DNA of 6,209 bases from an uncultured Traorella sp. Its GTDB lineage: Bacteria > Bacillota_I > Bacilli_A > Erysipelotrichales > Erysipelotrichaceae. The translations under genes were made by a program, and so were the position numbers. How positions within the stretch are numbered: the stretch's first letter is position 1; every line of letters starts with the position of its first letter. The notes below the pieces were generated by a model, which was not told the DNA's origin, searched no databases, and saw only the letters and a program-made list of their open reading frames with translations. Positions 1 through 5,385 of the stretch are shown piece after piece. The stretch spans positions 1 to 6,209 of the forward strand of contig CAMEUL010000091.1 in the NCBI GenBank assembly GCA_945938205.1, in the 5' to 3' direction.

Positions 1-239
1 TAGTCAGTGATATTAATGGATACAAGGAAGAAAAGTACCACAAGGAATGTTCAATGGCACTTCGTGTTGCGAAAACTGTTCAGAGAACGAAAGTGAATGC
101 TTCTTTGGATCCAATGCCAAATGACGAAAGAAAAGCTGTTCATTCTTATTTGGTGAACATGCCAAAAATTCGTACCGTTAGCGAAGGTGACGGAAGAGAA
201 CGTCATATCGTTATCGTATACGATGAAAACAAACATTAA
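1..239 (+). CDS. khpB: KhpB/Jag RNA-binding protein, C-terminal R3H part (5' partial)
   Basis: The frame is open from the left edge (first full codon at position 3) and gives 78 residues before TAA, so the gene begins upstream of the window. The visible part is the end of the KH-type region (around SDINGYKEEKY) followed by an R3H domain. The signature Arg-x3-His is present as R43/H47 of the visible peptide, in the stretch DPMPNDERKAVHSY, followed by the SEGDGRERH-type C-terminal strand typical of the family. In Gram-positives KhpB (Jag, SpoIIIJ-associated protein, EloR) is a cytoplasmic single-stranded RNA-binding protein that partners with KhpA and affects cell elongation and division. The N-terminal Jag-N and most of the KH domain lie outside the window. 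An internal ATG at 54 begins a shorter frame but is not the real start, because the homology continues upstream of it. The gene ends directly at a terminator hairpin. Confidence 0.88.
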   Translation, partial: VSDINGYKEEKYHKECSMALRVAKTVQRTKVNASLDPMPNDERKAVHSYLVNMPKIRTVSEGDGRERHIVIVYDENKH

Positions 240-273
240 GCTGATCAATTTGATCAGCTATTTTTATTATTTT
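239..273 (+). terminator. Rho-independent terminator after khpB
   Basis: A perfect 9-bp stem, AGCTGATCA (239-247) paired with TGATCAGCT (251-259), encloses a 3-nt loop and is followed by a T-rich tract (261-265, then further Ts to 273). The stem starts on the last base of the khpB stop codon. On the minus strand the same stem is followed by a weaker T-rich stretch, TTAATGTTTGTTTT, so it may also terminate the converging rluF transcript, though less efficiently. Only 27 bp separate the two stop codons. Confidence 0.8.
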
Positions 274-959
274 AATAGTTGGATTTCTGAATCACTTAAT
301 AGCCGGTATTCTCCTTCTTTCACATCCAAGTGAAGATGCATGAAACGAATTCTTTTAAGACTTCTGACATGGTAATCAAAAGCAGAACACATTCTTCGTA
401 TCTGACGGTTATAACCTTGAGTAAGAATAATCGAAAACTTGCGTTTGCTGATTTGTGATACTTTACAAGGTAAAGTAACGACATAGGAGTTTGTGACAGG
501 ATTATAAATTTTGACTCCTTTTGAAAGATTTGTAAGGAAAGAAGGTGTAATTGCTTTATCTACTTCGACGATATATTCCTTTTCATGTCCATTTTCAGCA
601 CGGAGACATTCATTGACAAGATCACCATTGTTTGTCAAAAGGATCAAACCAGAGCTATCTTTATCTAATCGTCCAATCGGAAAGATTCGTTCAGGATAGT
701 GGACAAAATCGATAATATTCCCTTCTATATGAAGTTCTGTCGTACAGGTGATTCCTACAGGTTTATTCAGTAGAAGAACGATCGTTTTCTGTTGAGGCTT
801 GATAAGCATATCCTTTACTTTCACCTCATCATTTTCTTCTACAATGGTTTGAAGAGTAGCTTCTTTTCCATTAACAGTCACTTCATGGTTAAGGATGTAT
901 TCTTCTGCCTTTCTTCGTGAACAGAAGCCACTGCTGGCGATATATTTATTGATGCGCAT
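267..959 (-). CDS. rluF: 23S rRNA pseudouridine synthase, RluF-like (RsuA/RluB/E/F family)
   Basis: This 230-residue protein begins with an S4 RNA-binding domain (about residues 1-50, MRINKYIASSGFCSRRKAEE), followed by a pseudouridine synthase domain. The catalytic signature GRLDKDSSGL places the active-site Asp at residue 99. The second family motif, QGYNRQIRRM, is at 181-190. The stretch after the catalytic loop (LTNNGDLVNECLRAENGHEKEY) resembles E. coli RluF more than RsuA or RluB. From RluF knowledge the expected target is U2604 of 23S rRNA in the peptidyl-transferase region, with possible tRNA-Tyr U35 activity; the exact target here is inferred. The ATG is preceded by an AGGAAG-type ribosome binding site lying inside the end of nadE. 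The gene overlaps nadE by 14 bp and is probably translated from the same transcript. It ends 7 bp from the shared hairpin with khpB. Confidence 0.88.
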   Translation of the reverse strand: MRINKYIASSGFCSRRKAEEYILNHEVTVNGKEATLQTIVEENDEVKVKDMLIKPQQKTIVLLLNKPVGITCTTELHIEGNIIDFVHYPERIFPIGRLDKDSSGLILLTNNGDLVNECLRAENGHEKEYIVEVDKAITPSFLTNLSKGVKIYNPVTNSYVVTLPCKVSQISKRKFSIILTQGYNRQIRRMCSAFDYHVRSLKRIRFMHLHLDVKEGEYRLLSDSEIQLLK

Positions 960-2784
960 GGAGAATAGCTTCCTTTAATCTGAGATATTCTTTTGATCTT
1001 TCATAATGTCCCTGGTTTTCTCTAAAGTCACTTCCAAAACATCCTCTTGATACCATGACGATTGGCGGAGTCTGAAGACGTTTAAATACACCGAGTTCAA
1101 ATTTATTCAAGACCCATTCTAAGTCTTCAATAAATTCTTTTGGATCATCTAAACCATAATATTTGATCCATTTGCCAAGTTCAGTTTCATAGATGCTTCC
1201 ATCTAAATATTCTTGCATCATTTTTTCTATGCCGTAACCGGGATATTCTGTTAATCGCTGAATGATCTCATCATGATAGAACCATTTCATAGGATCACGC
1301 TGATTGTTTTTCAATTCAGCACTTGGTGGCATAACCCAAACGATTTCATCATCTTTGATTTCAGGGAGAAGATTGGTAGGAATGACTTCTTTATTGAAAT
1401 AATTGTTGATGCTTTTTGCGACATCAAAAAGCTGAACCTTGGTCAGATCCTGTAGAGGAGCCAGACATCCAATCGTATCTCCATAAAGGGTGGCATATCC
1501 TAAAGCACCTTCAATTTTATTTCCATTATTGATGATCACACCATTTTCAATCTGAGAAATGGCTCCCAGAATGGAACCTCGGATCCTTGCCTGGATGTTT
1601 TCAATAGAAAATTCGCTGATTTCGTTCTGAGTGTATTGTTTCAGACAGGCAATCTGTTCTTCTACCAGTTTTTGAATGATTCCATCACGGCATTCAATAC
1701 CTAAAGCATTCGCTAAGCGATGGGCATTATCAATGGTTGTTGAGGAATTATAGCGTGTTGCCATATTCAAACTAATAACTCTTTCTTTTCCAAGACTCAT
1801 AGCCAAAAGTGCCGCATTGACACTGCTGTCAAGCCCACCGGATAAACCAATGATCCATTTAAAACGACGATTGAAGATCTGATCATCAAATTCACGTATG
1901 GCTGTCAATAAAGCATGCATCATCTTGTCCTGACATTTTTCTGTCAGGCTTTTTTGATCCAATTCCACAGTTTTACATTCTTCCTTAAAGGCATCATTAC
2001 AGTTTGCGATACAATTTCCATTTTTATCATAGACAGAACTGTCTCCATCAAAAATACACACAGTCTTTGAACTGTTCTGCATTCCTACAGCATTGACATA
2101 AACAAAAGGCACAAATCCTTTGGAAGCATGGTAGGCAATCTGTTTTTCTCTTCCTTTTTCTTTATTTCTTGTCCATGGAGAAGAAGAAATATTACAAATC
2201 AGATCACAGTTTTGATTTACATAGGATCTAGTCGGATCGATCTGGTAATCTTTGCTCCAGAGATCCTCACAGATTTCACAACCAATCTTCATCTCTTTAA
2301 ATATGAAAGGAGAAGTGAGATCTTCATCTTTCAGATTTAATTTTCCTTTGAGTTCCAATGAAGAAAGAAAATAACGTGAATCATCAAATATACGATAATC
2401 CGGATTGAGTGTTTTCACATATCTTCCTTCAAATAGTCCATTTTCTCTTTTTACCCATTGTCCGTTATAGGCGAAAAAGGCAGTGTTCAATCGAACACGT
2501 CTTCCATCTCTTCCTCTAATGCCATCTAGTGTAGAAACATTTCCCCATAAGATTCCAATATCTTTTGAAGCTTCTTTCAGTATTTCATTATAGCTGAGTG
2601 CTGTGTCAAGAAAAGCATCATCCAGCCACTTATCACTCAGTAAGTATCCTGTAACACAGAGTTCAGGAAAAACGATCAGATCTGCTTTTTCTTCTTTTGC
2701 TTTCTGAATGAAAGCGAACATGGTATCCAGGTTTTTTGACATTTGGCCTGGCAATACTTTCATTTGTCCCATTGCAATTTTCAT
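946..2784 (-). CDS. nadE: Glutamine-dependent NAD+ synthetase
   Basis: This 612-residue two-domain enzyme makes NAD+ from nicotinic acid adenine dinucleotide, ATP and glutamine, the last step of NAD biosynthesis. The N-terminal nitrilase-fold glutaminase domain (about 1-270) has the full triad: Glu41 (FPELCVTGY), Lys124 (RYVKTLNPDY) and Cys172 (CEICEDLW). The C-terminal synthetase domain (about 285-575) carries the ATP-pyrophosphatase loop SGGLDSS at 315-321 and the late LQTPP...FGSDFR region typical of the end of the enzyme. Length fits the long bacterial form. The frame stays open upstream to a GTG at 2829. I chose the ATG at 2782-2784 because AAAAGGTGA sits just before it, conserved nitrilase sequence (MKIAMGQMKV) starts there, and the upstream codons run through the promoter. 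The stop lies inside the start of rluF (14-bp overlap). No key residue is missing. Confidence 0.95.
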   Translation of the reverse strand: MKIAMGQMKVLPGQMSKNLDTMFAFIQKAKEEKADLIVFPELCVTGYLLSDKWLDDAFLDTALSYNEILKEASKDIGILWGNVSTLDGIRGRDGRRVRLNTAFFAYNGQWVKRENGLFEGRYVKTLNPDYRIFDDSRYFLSSLELKGKLNLKDEDLTSPFIFKEMKIGCEICEDLWSKDYQIDPTRSYVNQNCDLICNISSSPWTRNKEKGREKQIAYHASKGFVPFVYVNAVGMQNSSKTVCIFDGDSSVYDKNGNCIANCNDAFKEECKTVELDQKSLTEKCQDKMMHALLTAIREFDDQIFNRRFKWIIGLSGGLDSSVNAALLAMSLGKERVISLNMATRYNSSTTIDNAHRLANALGIECRDGIIQKLVEEQIACLKQYTQNEISEFSIENIQARIRGSILGAISQIENGVIINNGNKIEGALGYATLYGDTIGCLAPLQDLTKVQLFDVAKSINNYFNKEVIPTNLLPEIKDDEIVWVMPPSAELKNNQRDPMKWFYHDEIIQRLTEYPGYGIEKMMQEYLDGSIYETELGKWIKYYGLDDPKEFIEDLEWVLNKFELGVFKRLQTPPIVMVSRGCFGSDFRENQGHYERSKEYLRLKEAILHAHQ

Positions 2785-2790
2785 TGTTAT

Positions 2791-2797
2791 CACCTTT
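2791..2797 (-). promoter_or_regulatory. nadE ribosome binding site
   Basis: On the minus strand AAAGGTG (plus-strand complement 2791-2797) lies 6 nt upstream of the ATG at 2784-2782. It decides the start in favour of this ATG over the in-frame GTG at 2829, which has no good Shine-Dalgarno sequence. Confidence 0.75.
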
Positions 2798-2800
2798 TCA

Positions 2801-2831
2801 ATTTTAGCATACTCTTGATGAATAATCACAA
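2801..2831 (-). promoter_or_regulatory. Candidate nadE-rluF promoter (extended -10)
   Basis: Read on the minus strand, TGCTAAAAT (complement of 2801-2809) is an extended -10 element: TG, one base, then TAAAAT (5 of 6 to TATAAT). A TTGTGA (complement of 2826-2831, 4 of 6 to TTGACA) lies 19 bp upstream, longer than ideal but tolerable with an extended -10. Predicted initiation at about 2795-2796 would leave a leader of only about 12 nt, with the ribosome binding site almost at the 5' end. That leaves no room for a riboswitch. Prediction by eye only. Confidence 0.5.
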
Positions 2832-2880
2832 AAAGTGTTCATTATTCCTATATTTCCGCTATGAAGAGGAAAAAGAAAAT

Positions 2881-2909
2881 TTTATTGATGATGGGTTTTT
2901 CTATAGAAT
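2881..2909 (+). promoter_or_regulatory. Candidate promoter of the PTS operon
   Basis: TAGAAT at 2904-2909 matches the -10 consensus at 5 of 6 positions and lies 17 bp after a weak -35-like TTTATT at 2881-2886 (3 of 6). Initiation would fall near 2916, about 10 nt before the ribosome binding site of the EIIA gene. The -10 lies partly within a perfect 10-bp palindrome, TTCTATAGAA (2899-2908). The poor -35 would fit a promoter needing an activator, but this is inference. No leader terminator or antiterminator hairpin is visible between here and the EIIA start. Confidence 0.35.
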
Positions 2910-2922
2910 GAAATCGAAAAGA
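2908..2922 (+). promoter_or_regulatory. Candidate cre (CcpA catabolite-repression) site
   Basis: ATGAAATCGAAAAGA matches the Bacillus-type cre consensus WTGNAANCGNWNNCW at 9 of the 10 informative positions; the mismatch is G instead of C at position 14. It overlaps the end of the candidate -10 and the predicted start of transcription, where CcpA bound to HPr-Ser-P would block initiation. The right half is not palindromic with the left, so binding may be weak. Confidence 0.4.
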
Positions 2923-2930
2923 AAAGGAGG
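2923..2930 (+). promoter_or_regulatory. Ribosome binding site of EIIA gene
   Basis: AAAGGAGG lies 4 nt before the ATG at 2935. It shows that this ATG, not the in-frame upstream ATG at 2908 whose codons would run through the Shine-Dalgarno itself, is the translation start. Confidence 0.8.
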
Positions 2931-2934
2931 GCAT

Positions 2935-3258
2935 ATGAAGTTGGATTCAGAACAGTATTCATTTCAATTGATTTTACATAGTGGAAATGCAAGAAGCATG
3001 GCTTTTGAAGCATTAGGTCTTGTGAAAAACAAACAAATGAATGAAGGAGAAGAACTTTATAAGAAAGCTAAGGAAGAATTAATCGAAGCACAGAAGATCC
3101 ATGCGCAAATGTTAAGGATCATGGCGAATCAGGAAGAAAATTTAGATGTGAATTTACTTTTGATTCATGCAGAAGATCATATTTCTTCTACTGCTGTTGC
3201 CTGTGAAATGACAGGTGAATTTATTGATTTATACAAGAAAGTAGGACATTTGCTATGA
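2935..3258 (+). CDS. PTS EIIA component, lactose/cellobiose family
   Basis: This 107-residue cytoplasmic protein takes phosphate from HPr~P and passes it to the EIIB encoded two genes downstream. It has the all-helical EIIA(Lac) pattern: an SGNARSMAFEAL segment near residue 17, a charged middle helix (EELYKKAKEELIEAQKIHAQ), and the active-site block LLIHAEDHISST. By alignment with LacF/ChbA, His78 is the phosphorylated residue and Asp81 the metal-binding Asp of the trimer. Length is normal for the family (about 100-115). The start is set by the strong ribosome binding site; the frame stays open far upstream only by chance, antisense to nadE. The stop TGA overlaps the ATG of the GH1 gene by 4 bp (ATGA), suggesting translational coupling. 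Sequence alone cannot tell a lactose from a cellobiose system, so I give no gene symbol. Confidence 0.92.
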   Translation: MKLDSEQYSFQLILHSGNARSMAFEALGLVKNKQMNEGEELYKKAKEELIEAQKIHAQMLRIMANQEENLDVNLLLIHAEDHISSTAVACEMTGEFIDLYKKVGHLL

Positions 3259-4649
3259 AAGAATTTTTATGGGGTGGTGCCACTGCTTCATATCAGTGTG
3301 AAGGTTCCTGGCAGGAAGATGGACGTGTAGAATCAATGTGGGATCATTATCTCCATGAGAATAATTTAGAAAATGGAGATGTGGCAAGTGATCATTATCA
3401 TCGTTTTGAAGAAGATATTCGAATGATGAAAGAAGGCGGTCAGAATGCCTATCGATTCTCTTTGGCATGGCCAAGAATCATTAAAAACCGTGAAGGGGAA
3501 GTAAATGAAAAAGGGATTGCATTCTACCGTAGAGTGCTTGAAACTTGTCATAAATATGACATTGAACCTTTCGTAACGGTTTATCACTGGGATCTGCCTC
3601 AGTATTTAGAAGAAAGAGGCGGATGGCTGAATGAAGAAACTTGTTATGCTTATGAGCATTATGCGAAAGTGTGCTTTGAAGCATTTCAAGATCTAGTGAC
3701 ACATTGGGTTACATTCAATGAACCAAAATGGTTCGTGTGCAGCGGCTATTTAATTGGGAACTATCCTCCAGGACACAAGAATCCTCAAGAAACGATTACA
3801 GCTGCCTTTCATGTCATGTATGCAAGTGCACTAGGTGTCAAAGCATTCAGAGAAGGAAACTATCCTGGAAAGATAGGTATTGTTCACAGTTTCAGTCCAG
3901 TGAACGGTGTAGATGATACATTGGCAACTAAAATTGCAATGCGTTATGCAGATAATTACAGCAATAACTGGATTTTGGATACAGCTGCAAAGGGAGAAAT
4001 TCCTATTGATTTATTGTCGACTTTATCAAAAAAATATGATCTTTCGATGATCACTGAAAAGCATCTGAAGACCATTAAAGAAAATACAGTTGATTTCCTT
4101 GGTTTAAATTATTATGCTCGTACTTTAGTGAAACCATACAGTGAAGGAGAAACTACTTTTGTAGTTAATAATACCGGTAAAAAAGGAAAAGGATCAAGTA
4201 AAGTTATTATCAAAGACTGGTTCGAACAGGTTTATGATCCAAATTCAACTTATACAGAATGGGATACTGAGATTTATCCAAAAGGACTTCAGGAAGGATT
4301 GAAAGAAGTCTGGGAAAAATACCATTTGCCAATCTATATTACTGAAAACGGAGTTGGAATGTATGAAGATGCAAAGGTTGATCAGATCCAGGATGATTAT
4401 CGTATAGCGTTTATGAATGATCATATCAATGCCATTTTAAATGCAAAGGATGCAGGTGTTGATGTCAGAGGATATTTCGCTTGGAGTTCTTTCGATTTGT
4501 ATTCATGGAAGAATGGATGTGAAAAGCGTTATGGTTTGGTTGCTATTGATTTTGAAGATGGATTGATTCGTAAACCAAAAAAGAGTTATTTCTGGTTCAA
4601 GGAAATGATCGAAAGTAACGCTCAAACAATAAAAAGAGAAAAACTATAG
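3255..4649 (+). CDS. GH1 6-phospho-beta-glycosidase (glucosidase or galactosidase)
   Basis: This 464-residue cytoplasmic retaining glycosidase hydrolyses the 6-phospho-disaccharide or glycoside delivered by the adjoining PTS. It opens with FLWGGATASYQCEG, the N-terminal glycone-binding signature of GH1. The acid/base Glu156 is in VTFNEP and the nucleophile Glu364 in YITENG. The phospho-sugar loop is the key evidence for a 6-phospho substrate: Ser417, Lys424 and Tyr426 in YSWKNGCEKRYG align with LacG Ser428/Lys435/Tyr437. The Trp after that Ser (Trp418) is as in LacG 6-phospho-beta-galactosidase, whereas many 6-phospho-beta-glucosidases have Ala. The GKKGKGSSKVIIK region also resembles LacG. 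On the other hand, the YHWDLPQ segment is more like beta-glucosidases. The substrate is therefore open. The ATG overlaps the EIIA stop, with a modest AGGA site about 8 nt upstream. Length is normal for the family and no key residue is missing. Confidence 0.93.
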   Translation: MKEFLWGGATASYQCEGSWQEDGRVESMWDHYLHENNLENGDVASDHYHRFEEDIRMMKEGGQNAYRFSLAWPRIIKNREGEVNEKGIAFYRRVLETCHKYDIEPFVTVYHWDLPQYLEERGGWLNEETCYAYEHYAKVCFEAFQDLVTHWVTFNEPKWFVCSGYLIGNYPPGHKNPQETITAAFHVMYASALGVKAFREGNYPGKIGIVHSFSPVNGVDDTLATKIAMRYADNYSNNWILDTAAKGEIPIDLLSTLSKKYDLSMITEKHLKTIKENTVDFLGLNYYARTLVKPYSEGETTFVVNNTGKKGKGSSKVIIKDWFEQVYDPNSTYTEWDTEIYPKGLQEGLKEVWEKYHLPIYITENGVGMYEDAKVDQIQDDYRIAFMNDHINAILNAKDAGVDVRGYFAWSSFDLYSWKNGCEKRYGLVAIDFEDGLIRKPKKSYFWFKEMIESNAQTIKREKL

Positions 4650-4656
4650 GAGGTGA
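4648..4656 (+). promoter_or_regulatory. Strong ribosome binding site of EIIB gene
   Basis: AGGAGGTGA overlaps the TAG stop of the GH1 gene and lies 4 nt before the EIIB ATG (7 nt counted from GGAGG). It is a near-perfect anti-16S match, the strongest in the operon. Confidence 0.85.
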
Positions 4657-4660
4657 AGAA

Positions 4661-4951
4661 ATGAAAAAGGTAATGCTTGTATGTAATGCTGGTATGTCAA
4701 CCGGAATTCTTGCGAAAAGAATCGAAGAAGCAAGTGAAGGAAAACTTCAGGTCCGTGCCTATGGGGAAGCAGAATACGCTGATAACTTAGAAGGCGTAGA
4801 ACTAATTTTAGTTGGACCACAGTTGCGTCATCAGATTCCTACAATTGAGAAGAATGTAACCGTTCCGGTAAAATCAATTCCTCCTCAGTATTATGGACTG
4901 ATGGATGGAAAAGGTGTTTTCAAAGAAATCACCAAAATTTTGGAAATCTAA
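4661..4951 (+). CDS. PTS EIIB component, lactose/cellobiose family
   Basis: This 96-residue cytoplasmic protein transfers phosphate from EIIA His to the sugar bound in EIIC. The phosphocysteine is Cys8 in the N-terminal P-loop MLVCNAGMSTGIL, which matches the EIIB(Cel/Lac) pattern C-x-AGMST. The rest follows the Rossmann-like fold: RAYGEAEYADNL, then ELILVGPQLRHQ (strand and loop typical of the family), then VPVKSIPPQYYGLMDGKGV near the C-terminus. Length is normal for stand-alone EIIB (about 95-105). It lies 11 bp after the GH1 stop and 20 bp before EIIC, so EIIA, EIIB and EIIC are separate polypeptides as in cellobiose systems, not an EIICB fusion as in classical LacE. That slightly favours a cellobiose/beta-glucoside-type transporter. 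Confidence 0.93.
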   Translation: MKKVMLVCNAGMSTGILAKRIEEASEGKLQVRAYGEAEYADNLEGVELILVGPQLRHQIPTIEKNVTVPVKSIPPQYYGLMDGKGVFKEITKILEI

Positions 4952-4971
4952 TTTTGAGAGGAGATAGAAAA

Positions 4972-5385
4972 ATGAATTTTAATTCAATAAGTGAAAAAGT
5001 AGAAAAACATATTCTTCCATTTGCGAACAAATTAAGTTCACAACGTCATTTGAGAGCAATTCGTGATGCTTTCATGAGTTTATTGCCTATTACTTTAGTG
5101 GGAGGTGTTGCTTCTGTTATTGGTGCAGCTCCTGTTACTGAAACAACAACCAATGGATTCTTATTGGCATGGGCTAATTTTGCAGCACAGAATTCAGCTG
5201 TATTAAGTTGGATCAATGCTTTAACATTAGGTGGTATGGCCCTGTATATTTGTATGGGAATTACTTATTTCTTAAGTAAGCACTTCAAAATGGATGTATT
5301 CATCCCAATGATGATCACTATGTTTGGCTTTATGATGCTGGTATGCAATCCTATTGAATTAGGATTTGGCAGGAAGCAGCATTGA
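4972..5385 (+). CDS. PTS EIIC permease, N-terminal fragment of a frameshifted gene
   Basis: The ATG at 4972 follows AGGAGA with a 7-nt spacer, 20 bp after EIIB; an earlier in-frame ATG at 4954 precedes that site and is not preferred. The 137-residue product has the usual EIIC start (SEKVEKHILPFANKLSSQRHLRAIRDAF) and three likely membrane segments (about residues 33-54, 80-101 and 108-125). It then reads GFGRKQH and stops at TGA 5383-5385, roughly a third of the way through a protein that is normally about 430-450 residues. The homologous sequence continues in another frame (next entry). On its own this fragment lacks the substrate-binding motifs and should not transport. In the intact gene it would be the membrane channel of the operon's sugar transporter. 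Confidence 0.8.
   Translation: MNFNSISEKVEKHILPFANKLSSQRHLRAIRDAFMSLLPITLVGGVASVIGAAPVTETTTNGFLLAWANFAAQNSAVLSWINALTLGGMALYICMGITYFLSKHFKMDVFIPMMITMFGFMMLVCNPIELGFGRKQH
5363..5385 (+). other. Frameshift junction in EIIC gene
   Basis: Both reading frames are open only between 5363 and 5382, so the shift must lie here. Removing one base near the GG at 5368-5369 gives ...IELGF-AGSSIDISYIGG, a natural-looking EIIC sequence; a 2-base loss would do the same with one extra residue. There is no long homopolymer, and no slippery heptamer or prfB-like site with an upstream Shine-Dalgarno. Confidence 0.75.

Noticed and set aside
2816..2828. Dyad TGATGAATAATCA as an operator of a known NAD regulator
   Set aside because: It has one mismatch, is short, and does not resemble any NiaR or NrtR site I can recall. 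Such dyads are common by chance in AT-rich DNA. Kept only as a remark under the nadE leader.
2785..2829. 15-residue N-terminal extension of NadE starting at a GTG
   Set aside because: No ribosome binding site precedes the GTG, the codons cover the likely -10 element, and the nitrilase domain begins exactly at the ATG at 2784.
2743..2934. N-terminal extension of the EIIA frame (start at 2743 or 2908)
   Set aside because: The extension runs antisense to the nadE start and through the intergenic promoter region, has no family similarity, and would translate through the AAAGGAGG ribosome binding site. The ATG at 2935 gives a normal-length EIIA.
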